Below, piece by piece: positions 52,116-60,500 of a DNA stretch of 64,000 nucleotides (position 1 is the stretch's first letter; every line of letters starts with the position of its first letter). The translations under genes were made by a program, and so were the position numbers. The stretch spans positions 6,134 through 70,133 of the forward strand of contig CALKAR010000251.1 of NCBI GenBank assembly GCA_937988745.1, in the 5' to 3' direction. This stretch comes from an uncultured Peptococcaceae bacterium (GTDB lineage Bacteria; Bacillota; Limnochordia; Darwinibacteriales; Darwinibacteriaceae). Below the pieces are notes generated by a model that ran no database searches, was not told the DNA's origin, and was given only the letters and a program-made list of their open reading frames with translations.

Positions 52116-54239
52116 GTGAAACAGAATCGGTTGAAAATCCTATGGACTGCTGTACTGGTACTGATTGTCCTAGCACAGCCCGTGGCTTTCGCTCAGGACA
52201 GCTATACCTACACCGAAGATAGGGACGCCGCCCCTGGCCCAGCGGTATACCGGAATGTGCTCGAGCTGTTCGGTGAGGATTTAGGAATCGGTGCCTTTAA
52301 AGAACCGCAGGACTTGTTTGTCCTCCAGGACAATCTGGTATACGTGGCAGACACTGGCAATAATCGCATTGTTGTTCTTGATGAATATCTGCGGTTGGTG
52401 CGCACCATTTCTGCATTTGACAACAACGGTGAAGAAGACGGTTTTGCTTCACCACAGGGCCTATTCGTTGCTGATGATGGCACCCTTTACGTAGCTGATT
52501 ACGGCAACAATCGGGTAGTGGTACTAGACAGCAATGATCAGCTGATCAGGACCATTGAAAATCCTACTGATCAGGAACTTATTCCAGAAGATTTCCGGTT
52601 CCGTCCTAAGAAACTGGTGGCGGATCGGGTTGGCAGGGTGTATGTAATTGCTGAAGGTGTTCTTGAAGGCTTGATGGAGTTTGACGAGCAAGGTGTCTTC
52701 AGCGGATTCATTGGTGCACCCCCTGTGAGGCCTAGTCTGTGGGAATATTTCTGGCGCCAGATTATGACTGACGCTCAGAAGGAACGTTCTGTACTGTTTA
52801 TTCCTACAGAATACAGCAGTGCAGACATTGATGACAAAGGCTTTATTTATACAACTGTAGCGGGTGGAGGTACTGAGCGGTCTGCGATCATCCGCCGCCT
52901 TAACCCTGCAGGAGAAGACGTGCTTCGGCGCAACGGGTTCTTCGAACCCATGGGCGACGTAGATTACATTCTCTCCGGTGAGATTCGGGGTGCTACAATC
53001 ACAGGTCGCTCCAGTTTACAGGACATCGTTGTATGGAAGAACGGAATTTACTCAGTAGTCGATCTGACCAGAGGCCGTGTCTTCACCTACGATGACAACG
53101 GCAACATGCTGTTTGCCTTTGGTGCACCTGTCTTTGAGCGGAACGCTTTTAGGACTCCAGCAGCGCTGGACTACCTGCACGATAACCTGCTTGTGCTGGA
53201 CAGGCGACTTAACATGATCACTATGCTGGAACCAACCGATTACGCACGCGCCATTTTCGGTGCAATTGAAGCTTACCAGCAAGGTGATTACGACGGGTCT
53301 GCTGACGTGTGGCGTGAGGTTCTAAAGCAGAACCCCAACCTAGACTTGGCATACAGCGGCATCGGGCGTGCGCTCTTGCGCCAAGGTGAGTATCGCGAGG
53401 CCATGGATTATTACAAGTTAGGCAGTGACCGCGAAGGGTATTCCCAGGCCTTAGCTCTGTACCGCCGTGAATGGATCAACGAGAACTTCTCGTACATCAT
53501 GACCGGTATTGTAGCTGCAGCGATCGTCCTGTACTTGATCGGTCTCGTTAGGAGTCGGCGTCGTGCCCGCATGGGCTATGTCGGTTTGGCTTACACCGTC
53601 AGTGAAAACAAGTTTGTCGCATACCTGCAGAAACTCAAGTATGCATTTCACGTCATTGTGCGGCCTGGCGACGGTTTCTGGGATTTGAAACATGAAAAGC
53701 GGGGCGATATGTGGTCTGCTACAACTATTCTGGCGCTGGTAATGCTGACATTCATCCTAGCGCGGCAGTACACAGGATTCCCCTTTAATATGAAAGATCC
53801 TCGAGAGCTGAATATTTATATGGAAATTGCCAGCGTATTAGTGCCATTCTTCTTGTGGTGCGGAGTAAACCTTGCTCTGACAAGTATCATGGAAGGTAAG
53901 GGTTCCTTTAAGGAAATCTACATCACAACAGCTTACGCACTAGTACCGATTATACTCATTCATGCACCACTGATCTTGCTCAGCCGGGTGATCACACTTG
54001 ATGAAGGCGCGTTCTATTACGTCTTCCAAGTGTTCGCAGTGATTTGGGCAGTATTCTTACTCTTGGTGGGTATGAGTGTAATTCATGATTATGGCTTTGG
54101 GAAGAACCTCTTCACAACCGGCTTAACTGTTGTTGGAATTGGTGTCGTAATCTTCTTGGCACTGCTGTTTGTGAACGTCTTAGCCCAACTACTCGGTTTT
54201 GTCGATACGATTTGGACCGAAGTAACATTTAGGATTTAA
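52116..54239 (+). CDS. NHL-repeat / TPR / Yip1-domain membrane protein
   Basis: 707 residues. Signal peptide (LIVLAQPVAFAQ, to about 28). NHL-type beta-propeller blades from about 45 to 390, for example FKEPQDLFVLQDN..VYVADTGNNRIVVLD and FASPQGLFVADDG..YVADYGNNRVVVLD. A TPR-like pair (AIEAYQQGDYDGSADVWREVLKQNP, YSGIGRALLRQGEYREAMDYY) spans 385-440. A membrane helix (near 462-482) precedes a cytoplasmic linker and a five-helix Yip1 domain (530-707). The propeller would face the envelope outside. Function unknown; its place between two importers suggests a docking or sensing role. GTG start after a G-rich ribosome site. Confidence 0.85.
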   Translation: MKQNRLKILWTAVLVLIVLAQPVAFAQDSYTYTEDRDAAPGPAVYRNVLELFGEDLGIGAFKEPQDLFVLQDNLVYVADTGNNRIVVLDEYLRLVRTISAFDNNGEEDGFASPQGLFVADDGTLYVADYGNNRVVVLDSNDQLIRTIENPTDQELIPEDFRFRPKKLVADRVGRVYVIAEGVLEGLMEFDEQGVFSGFIGAPPVRPSLWEYFWRQIMTDAQKERSVLFIPTEYSSADIDDKGFIYTTVAGGGTERSAIIRRLNPAGEDVLRRNGFFEPMGDVDYILSGEIRGATITGRSSLQDIVVWKNGIYSVVDLTRGRVFTYDDNGNMLFAFGAPVFERNAFRTPAALDYLHDNLLVLDRRLNMITMLEPTDYARAIFGAIEAYQQGDYDGSADVWREVLKQNPNLDLAYSGIGRALLRQGEYREAMDYYKLGSDREGYSQALALYRREWINENFSYIMTGIVAAAIVLYLIGLVRSRRRARMGYVGLAYTVSENKFVAYLQKLKYAFHVIVRPGDGFWDLKHEKRGDMWSATTILALVMLTFILARQYTGFPFNMKDPRELNIYMEIASVLVPFFLWCGVNLALTSIMEGKGSFKEIYITTAYALVPIILIHAPLILLSRVITLDEGAFYYVFQVFAVIWAVFLLLVGMSVIHDYGFGKNLFTTGLTVVGIGVVIFLALLFVNVLAQLLGFVDTIWTEVTFRI

Positions 54240-54256
54240 GGGGGTTAGCACGTACG

Positions 54257-57016
54257 ATGAAAAGGCGAAGCTTAATCAGCCTGATCTGCTTGCTACTATT
54301 CATTTGTCTTCAGTCTTCAGTCTTGGCAGCTAACCTCCGGGGTTACAGTGTTGTGCAGGAAAACGAATACCTGCGCCTCTACCTCAATGAGGAGACAGCT
54401 GAATTTGCTGTACAAGACAAGCAGTCGGAGGAAATCTGGTTCGGCGGTCTGCCTGAAGTACGTCAGGAGACTGTAAAGCGGGGTGCGGCCCGTGATGCGA
54501 TGCGGGGTATGCTGACCCTCAACTACTACACTCCGTCGCGCGAAGCTCGATCGCTGAACTCTTATGTGGATAGTGTTCTCAACGAAGAATTCACTATTAC
54601 TCACATCGATCAAGGCGTGCGGTTCGACTTCATCCTCGGTAAACAGTGGGGAGACGATGCTTACTATCCGATCTTCATTAAGAAGGATAAGTTTGATGCT
54701 CTACTAGAGAAGATTGAAGATCGGTTTGACCGCCAGATCGTTGAAGAAGCATACACGCTAATTGTGACCGAAGAGCGTGATTATGATCCCTATGCACAAG
54801 TTTTTGTATATGGGATGGAACTACCCAATGTTTTGGGCAATCACGAACTGGTGGTTCTCGAGGGTAAAATCCTCGACCGGTATATCGGGAACAACAACAC
54901 ACCTGTAGAACGTTTGAAGCACTACGTGGAGCTTGTCGCTGATACAATTGTGAACCATCGGGTGGATTATGACCGGCGTGCTCTAATTACAGCTGCGGAC
55001 ATGGAGTTTCTTAAGAGTGGGGAACCCATGTATGTGCTGCTGGATGGCACTTACCCTGCCTATTACAAGCCTGAATTAGCTCGCATTTTTGCGGATATCG
55101 GCTATACTCCAGCAGACGTAACTGCTGACCATGAGCAGACCGCCATCGATCCACCAAAGCCTAACCCACAGGTTTTCCGGCTGCCGGTGGAAATCAAGTT
55201 GGATGGACCGGAGCTCGTTGTTAGAGTCTTGACCAGCGAAATGGTATATCCAATCAATGTGGAAACGCAAGACGGCGAACTGGCTACCTATATGCCCACA
55301 TCCATTGATGTGCTGCCTCTCTTCGGGGCGGCAGGTCGGAGTTCGGAGGGCTACATCTTTGTGCCCGACCGCAGCGGTGGGTTGATGTATCTCAACAACT
55401 CGAAGAAACTGAACCTGCCATCATACTTCGGATCGGTTTATGGTCCTGATCGTTCTACTGCACCACAGCAGGAAAACATTTCAACGGGACCTCTAGTTCG
55501 GATGCCAGTCTTTGGCCTGAAGGATGGGGAAAGGGCTTGGTTTGCCATCATCGAGGATGGTCAGGCTTTAGCTAATATTTCTGCCGAACTGGCAGGTAAG
55601 ACCGACTCTTTTAACAAGGCCTATGCTCGGTTCAATCTGACCCCTCGCACCACGATCATTTTGTATGGGGTTGAGTCGACCTTAGATAACCGGATGGTAG
55701 ATGCTTACGCAGTGGAACCTTATAAGGGCGACATTTCAATTCGCTACCACTTCTTGACCGGTGATGAAGCAAACTACTCCGGTATGGCAAACAAATATCG
55801 CGATTATCTCGTGGAACGGTTGGGTCTCGAGAAGATCAATTCGAACAGCCCTGTACCTCTAATGGTCGAGCTGATCGGTGGATTCCACGATCAGGAGCCC
55901 GTGATGGGAGCTCCCCGGGAAGTCATTCGCCCCATGACCACTTATTCTCAGGCTGCTGAGATTGCGCAAGATCTGAAATCCAAGGGAATTGACAGCTTAA
56001 GGCTGCGCTACTTGGGTTGGTCTCGCGGCGGAATTGAGCACTACTTCCCTAATAAGCTTAGACTGGAATCGGCCCTTGGCAAGAAGGAAGAGCTGCTTAA
56101 CCTCGTTAATCTCGACGACGTCGAAGTTTACCTTGATGTGAACTTTATGACAGTGATGCGGGATACGATGTTTGACAGCTTTAGAGCTGGAAAACATGCT
56201 GCGCGGTTCCTTAATCGTTCGGCGGCTAAGCTCTTCAAATTCAACCAAGCGACCTTCCAGCAGATCAGTGATGAATACTACTACATCCTCTCACCCCGGC
56301 ATTTGGGCTGGGTAGTAGATGGATTCTTGAAAGACTTCGCAGATTATCAGGGTGCAAATCTTTCGCTGCGGCAGATGGGACGTGTAGTTTACTCTGACTT
56401 CCAAGACCGGGCAGATCGAGCAGTGAATCGGCAAGATGCTTTGCTGTATATCAGGGAACAGCTCGAGCGTTTCGCTTCGGAAGGTATCAGCCTGGTGGTA
56501 GAAGGAGGCAACGATACTGTATTCCCTTATGCCGAGCAGATTGTTGAGGCACCGACCGATGAAAGCTTGATGCTAATTATCGACGAGCCAGTGCCGTTTT
56601 ATCAGATGGTGCTGCATGGCTTGGTTGACTTCTCTGGAAAACCCTATAACCAGGGTGGAATCACCAGAGAGAAGCTCCTGAAGACTTTGGAAACAGGGGA
56701 AATTCCCTACTTCCGTTGGAGCCACGCCGACTCTTCGGTCATTAAGGGCAGTGACTTCGCTTACCTCTTAGCAACAACGTACTCTGATACAGTCGATGAA
56801 GCACTTGCACTGTTTGAAGAAGCTAAGCCTGTGTTGGAAAAGGTTCGCGGTCAGGCGATTGTGGACCACACTAGGCTGTTGGATGGCGTGTACCGTACCA
56901 CTTACGAAAATGGTATCGAAGTGATCGTTAACTACACGAATACTGGTATATTTGCCGCAGGACGGTATGTACCGGGTCAAGGTTATGCAGTGTATGAAAG
57001 GAGGGCACAGGATTGA
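54257..57016 (+). CDS. DUF5696-family secreted protein, possible glycosidase
   Basis: 919 residues. Signal peptide (LISLICLLLFICLQSSVLAA, to about 24). An N-terminal beta domain (LRGYSVVQENEYLRLYLNEETAEFAV) is followed by a central domain with SSEGYIFVPDRSGGLMYLNN and a probable TIM-barrel half (near 530-800: DSLRLRYLGWSRGGIEHYFP, VEVYLDVNFM, GISLVVEGGNDTVFPYAEQI). The barrel-like segments, with acids at strand ends, suggest a glycoside hydrolase, but no known catalytic pair can be named. The family has no described function that I know of. Overlaps the next gene by 4 bases (TTGA). Confidence 0.82.
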   Translation: MKRRSLISLICLLLFICLQSSVLAANLRGYSVVQENEYLRLYLNEETAEFAVQDKQSEEIWFGGLPEVRQETVKRGAARDAMRGMLTLNYYTPSREARSLNSYVDSVLNEEFTITHIDQGVRFDFILGKQWGDDAYYPIFIKKDKFDALLEKIEDRFDRQIVEEAYTLIVTEERDYDPYAQVFVYGMELPNVLGNHELVVLEGKILDRYIGNNNTPVERLKHYVELVADTIVNHRVDYDRRALITAADMEFLKSGEPMYVLLDGTYPAYYKPELARIFADIGYTPADVTADHEQTAIDPPKPNPQVFRLPVEIKLDGPELVVRVLTSEMVYPINVETQDGELATYMPTSIDVLPLFGAAGRSSEGYIFVPDRSGGLMYLNNSKKLNLPSYFGSVYGPDRSTAPQQENISTGPLVRMPVFGLKDGERAWFAIIEDGQALANISAELAGKTDSFNKAYARFNLTPRTTIILYGVESTLDNRMVDAYAVEPYKGDISIRYHFLTGDEANYSGMANKYRDYLVERLGLEKINSNSPVPLMVELIGGFHDQEPVMGAPREVIRPMTTYSQAAEIAQDLKSKGIDSLRLRYLGWSRGGIEHYFPNKLRLESALGKKEELLNLVNLDDVEVYLDVNFMTVMRDTMFDSFRAGKHAARFLNRSAAKLFKFNQATFQQISDEYYYILSPRHLGWVVDGFLKDFADYQGANLSLRQMGRVVYSDFQDRADRAVNRQDALLYIREQLERFASEGISLVVEGGNDTVFPYAEQIVEAPTDESLMLIIDEPVPFYQMVLHGLVDFSGKPYNQGGITREKLLKTLETGEIPYFRWSHADSSVIKGSDFAYLLATTYSDTVDEALALFEEAKPVLEKVRGQAIVDHTRLLDGVYRTTYENGIEVIVNYTNTGIFAAGRYVPGQGYAVYERRAQD

Positions 57017-57909
57017 AAAGGAAGAGATTAACCCTAACGCAGCAGAGAAGCTTAACGGGCTACCTGTTTACACTGCCTTTCATCATTGGGTTCATCTTGT
57101 TTTTTCTCGCTCCGTTTATCCAGTCGGTGATTTTCAGTTTGAATCACCTGCGGATTGTTACAGGCGGGTATGAACTCATCTACAACAATTGGGAAAACTA
57201 CAAGCATGCGCTCTTTGTGGACACAAACTTCCTGCCCACCTTTACGCAGACACTGCTGAACATGCTGTTGGACGTACCAGCGATCATTTTCTTCAGCTTC
57301 TTTGCAGCACTGCTGTTGAATCAGAAGTTTAAGGGCCGGCTCCTGGCCCGCTCCATCTTCTTCTTGCCTGTGATTCTCAGTTCGGGAGTTATTGTTGGAC
57401 TCGAAGCTGGTGACTACATGGCTAACATGATGAGGGAGACAGCTTCCGCAGCCACCAGTTTCTTGTCCGGACCAGCTCTCACAGAGTTTCTCATGCAGAT
57501 GAAGATTCCTCGGGAGATGCTGCTGTACGTTATCAACGTAGTGGACCGCATTCCTGAGATCATTCGGGCTTCGGGAATTCAAATTCTCATCTTCCTGGCA
57601 GGCCTACAGTCCATCTCTCCATCACTGTATGAAGCAGCCAGGGTGGAAGGGGCTTCAGCATGGCAGACATTTTGGCTGATTACCATTCCTGTCTTGAGCC
57701 CTACCATTTTGGCAAACGTGGTCTATTCAATCATTGACTCTTTCTTGGCACCCACCAATGAGCTGGTTAACTACATCAGGGACACAGCCTTTGGAGGAGC
57801 TGGTTTCGGTATTGGAACCGCCATGGGGGTCATGTACTTCGCTGCTGTGTCAATCATATTGGCCATAGTGGTGGGTATAATTTCTCGCTATGTGGTTTAT
57901 CAAGACTAA
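57013..57909 (+). CDS. Sugar ABC importer permease (MalF type), importer 2
   Basis: 298 residues, six membrane helices, EAA loop SLYEAARVEGASAWQTFWLITIPVLSP. The long loop between helices 3 and 4 (ETASAATSFLSGPALTEFLMQMKIP) is larger than in MalF-like permease 1. TTG 57013 with AGGAGGG upstream overlaps the DUF5696 stop. Confidence 0.92.
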   Translation: MKRKRLTLTQQRSLTGYLFTLPFIIGFILFFLAPFIQSVIFSLNHLRIVTGGYELIYNNWENYKHALFVDTNFLPTFTQTLLNMLLDVPAIIFFSFFAALLLNQKFKGRLLARSIFFLPVILSSGVIVGLEAGDYMANMMRETASAATSFLSGPALTEFLMQMKIPREMLLYVINVVDRIPEIIRASGIQILIFLAGLQSISPSLYEAARVEGASAWQTFWLITIPVLSPTILANVVYSIIDSFLAPTNELVNYIRDTAFGGAGFGIGTAMGVMYFAAVSIILAIVVGIISRYVVYQD

Positions 57910-57929
57910 TGGAGGGGGGCAACTAGCAT

Positions 57930-58862
57930 ATGGCAATTGTCTCACGGGAACGGCGCCTTGCTCTAAAGCACAAATTAGGCAGCTTTCTGTTCAGCGTCTT
58001 TCGCACTGTCCTAATCCTAGGAATTGCTTACATTATCCTATATCCTGTTTTGAGCAAGCTCTCCTCGTCGTTCATGTCTAGGCGTGACTTAATCGACCAA
58101 ACGGTCAAATATATTCCAAAGCGGCCGACGTTAGATAACTATCGGTTTGCTATGGAAGTAATGAATTTCAGCAAGACCTTCACCAATTCGCTGCTTCTTT
58201 CAGTGGTAGTCGCCACTTTGCAGCTCGTATCCAGTACCTTCGTAGGCTACGGATTGGCACGATTCAGGTTCAAGGGTAGGAACCTTGTCTTGGCAGCAGC
58301 CATTTTTACATTGATCGTGCCGCCGCAGATGATGATGGTTCCGCTGTACCTCAACTGGCGGTTCTTCAACATCTACGGACTGATTCCAGGTCAGGGGTTC
58401 AACCTCTTGAACAGTCCATGGCCATTCATCTTAACAGCGCTTACTGGTACAGGGCTTAGAAACGGCTTGTTTATCCTTGTGATGCGGCAGTTCTTCGCGG
58501 GAATGCCTTCAAGCCTTGAAGAAGCAGCCTATGTGGATGGAGCTGGGCCTCTGCGGACCTTTATTCAGATCATGCTTCCCAGTGCTGTCCCATCAATGGT
58601 GGTTGTCTTCTTATTCGGTTTCGTTTGGCAGTGGAACGACTCGTTCTTAACGACCTTGTATCTGGACAGCAACTTCCTGCCCGTGGCACTCAGCAATATC
58701 ACTACGAGACTGGCGCAGTACTTCGGAAAGACTGACCCGCAGTACTTCTCGCTGATCACGAATGCAGGCAGCATGCTCATGATTGCACCACTACTCATCA
58801 TGTATGCTGTACTGCAGCGCTACTTCGTGGAGAGTATTGAGCGTACTGGTCTGGTTGGCTAA
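57930..58862 (+). CDS. Sugar ABC importer permease (MalG type), importer 2
   Basis: 310 residues, six membrane helices, EAA loop SLEEAAYVDGAGPLRTFIQIMLPSAVPS. GGAGGGGGG precedes ATG 57930. Pairs with the preceding permease and the binding protein encoded after a 271-base gap. Confidence 0.92.
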   Translation: MAIVSRERRLALKHKLGSFLFSVFRTVLILGIAYIILYPVLSKLSSSFMSRRDLIDQTVKYIPKRPTLDNYRFAMEVMNFSKTFTNSLLLSVVVATLQLVSSTFVGYGLARFRFKGRNLVLAAAIFTLIVPPQMMMVPLYLNWRFFNIYGLIPGQGFNLLNSPWPFILTALTGTGLRNGLFILVMRQFFAGMPSSLEEAAYVDGAGPLRTFIQIMLPSAVPSMVVVFLFGFVWQWNDSFLTTLYLDSNFLPVALSNITTRLAQYFGKTDPQYFSLITNAGSMLMIAPLLIMYAVLQRYFVESIERTGLVG

Positions 58863-59133
58863 GACTTACAAGAAATATTTGGCGCGGTGTAATTCGCATG
58901 CATTGGAAAACACGCTTGTGCAAATTTGGTTACGGTTATTGAAGGAAATCAATGTTTCTTGTCGAAACAAATGCATTGAGAAGTTGTTAGGTGTAATTAC
59001 CATACCTAAGAGCCGAAAGTGGTACGGAGCTGGGGGTGATGTAAGAAAATTATTTGTTAAGAGGAGTTGTCTGTTGTCGTAGGGGAAACTTGTCGGTTTG
59101 TGTCTAAGCAATTAATAAAGGGAGGCTATTCGG
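58863..59133 (+). other. Intergenic region with possible regulatory repeat
   Basis: No convincing gene. It contains the TTAGGT/ACCTAA repeat at 58987-59009 and the ribosome site of the next gene (GGGAGG near 59121). I found no clear -35/-10 pair. Its length within an otherwise tight operon suggests a second promoter or leader control. Confidence 0.5.
58987..59009. promoter_or_regulatory. TTAGGT/ACCTAA inverted repeat containing TACCATACC (copy C)
   Basis: TTAGGT (58987-58992) and ACCTAA (59004-59009) are separated by 11 bases. TACCATACC (58998-59006) is the exact reverse complement of GGTATGGTA upstream of the GntR-LacI gene, suggesting a common regulator. Confidence 0.4.
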
Positions 59134-60408
59134 GTGAAAAGGTTCCAAGTATTAGCGCTTTTACTCGTAGTTGGCTTGATGTTCACCTCGGTTGCAAGTG
59201 CACAAAACATTGATTTTGGTGGCAAGACTGTCACCTTCGTCGGTGGCGTGGATAAGCTTGAGGACCAGCGCAAGAGCGGTCTTGTAGCTCAAGCCGAGGA
59301 AATGTTCAACGTTAAGATTGAAGTTCTCACCGTTCCAGCAGATCAGGCAGTTGAAACCATGGTTACCCGCCTCATCAGTGGTGACTCCGAATACGACGTG
59401 TGGGCCATTGACAATGGTGACACATTCTATCCACTGATTGCTTCTGACGCTCTGCTGCCTCTGAACGACGTTCTGGGTGATGAATACTACGCAATGCCTC
59501 GTAAGTATGCTAACCCTGCCGTAGACGCTTTCTCCATTGGCGACAAAGTCTACGTACTTGGCAGCTTCGAAATCCTGCCAAACGGTGCAACCACCTGGTT
59601 CGTATTTAACAAAGACATCATTGAAGCTGAAGGCCTAGCTGATCCATACGAGCTGTACTTCAACGGCGAATGGAACTGGGATAACTTCCGTGAAATGGCT
59701 ATCGCTGCTACCAAGGACCTTGATGGCGACGGCGAGCCAGATCAATACGGTATGGAAAACCTCTACACCTGGGCTTACCTCGTAGCATCCAACGGTGTAA
59801 ACTTCTTCGTGCCTAATGAAGAAGGCAGACTGATTTACAACTGGAACGACGAAGGTGTTCTCCAGGCTATCGAGTTTGGCCGTCAACTCAACTACATCGA
59901 CAAGGTTAACACCACTTCTGGTGGATTCACAGAAGGCCGGACCCTCTTTGCATTCCAAGCAACCTGGCAGCTCGACGGTCTTCTGACTGCAGACGTCAAC
60001 TGGGGTCTCCTGCCATTCCCGAAGGGTCCATCTGCTAAGAACCACTCCATGTACACAGGCTTCATCGGCGGCCTTGGTCTGCCTATGAACTCTGCTCAGC
60101 CAAAGGAAATGGCAGCTCTGCTTGACTTCCTGTTTGCTCCTGCAAACTGGGAGACCTATGCTGAAGACCGCTACGCAGAACTGGTTAACACCTACTGCCC
60201 AGACATTCAGTCTGCTCGGATCTTCACCGAGTTCCTGCCTATCTATGGCTCTGAAGGCGAAATCCTGAACTACCCACTCACTGCTGAAGAAGTATGGAAC
60301 GCCTACTCTTCCGCAATGGATGGCGAACGCACTCCTGCAGAGGCTATGAACTCTGTAGTGCAAGTAGGTCAATCCTATGTCGACGACCTCTTGGGCTTCA
60401 CAAAATAA
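59134..60408 (+). CDS. Extracellular solute-binding protein, importer 2
   Basis: 424 residues, normal size. Signal peptide to about 23 (LALLLVVGLMFTSVASAQ), no lipobox. SBP family 1: TVETMVTRL-type segment, SGDSEYDVWAIDNGDTFYPLIASDALLPLND, GATTWFVFNKDIIEAEGL, WNWDNFREMAIAATKDLDGDGEPDQYGM. GTG 59134 follows GGGAGG. Codon use here is visibly more biased (for example towards AAC, GAC, GGC) than in flanking genes, fitting high expression. A perfect hairpin follows the stop. Confidence 0.93.
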   Translation: MKRFQVLALLLVVGLMFTSVASAQNIDFGGKTVTFVGGVDKLEDQRKSGLVAQAEEMFNVKIEVLTVPADQAVETMVTRLISGDSEYDVWAIDNGDTFYPLIASDALLPLNDVLGDEYYAMPRKYANPAVDAFSIGDKVYVLGSFEILPNGATTWFVFNKDIIEAEGLADPYELYFNGEWNWDNFREMAIAATKDLDGDGEPDQYGMENLYTWAYLVASNGVNFFVPNEEGRLIYNWNDEGVLQAIEFGRQLNYIDKVNTTSGGFTEGRTLFAFQATWQLDGLLTADVNWGLLPFPKGPSAKNHSMYTGFIGGLGLPMNSAQPKEMAALLDFLFAPANWETYAEDRYAELVNTYCPDIQSARIFTEFLPIYGSEGEILNYPLTAEEVWNAYSSAMDGERTPAEAMNSVVQVGQSYVDDLLGFTK

Positions 60409-60434
60409 TATAGAGTAGAGTCTTCACACAATAT

Positions 60435-60466
60435 AAACTGGCCCCTCCTCATCGAGGGGCCAGTTT
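60435..60466 (+). terminator. Strong hairpin after the importer-2 binding-protein gene
   Basis: Perfect 13-bp stem AAACTGGCCCCTC/GAGGGGCCAGTTT with a 6-base loop, 26 bases after the stop. No clear U tract follows and a GH3 gene begins 34 bases later, so partial termination or mRNA protection is likely. Confidence 0.75.
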
Positions 60467-60500
60467 AGGCTTAAACATAATTTTAGGAGGAATGGATTAG

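Noticed and set aside
58783..59082. Plus-strand open frame spanning the end of importer 2 into the intergenic region
   Set aside because: It overlaps the real permease in another frame, has no ribosome site and no recognisable composition.
59098..59126. TTGTCG and TAATAA as a promoter for the importer-2 binding-protein gene
   Set aside because: Spacing is right but the start point would lie at or after the ribosome binding site.
59635..60372. Long minus-strand open frame inside the importer-2 binding-protein gene
   Set aside because: Strong codon bias of the real gene removes antisense stops; no independent evidence.
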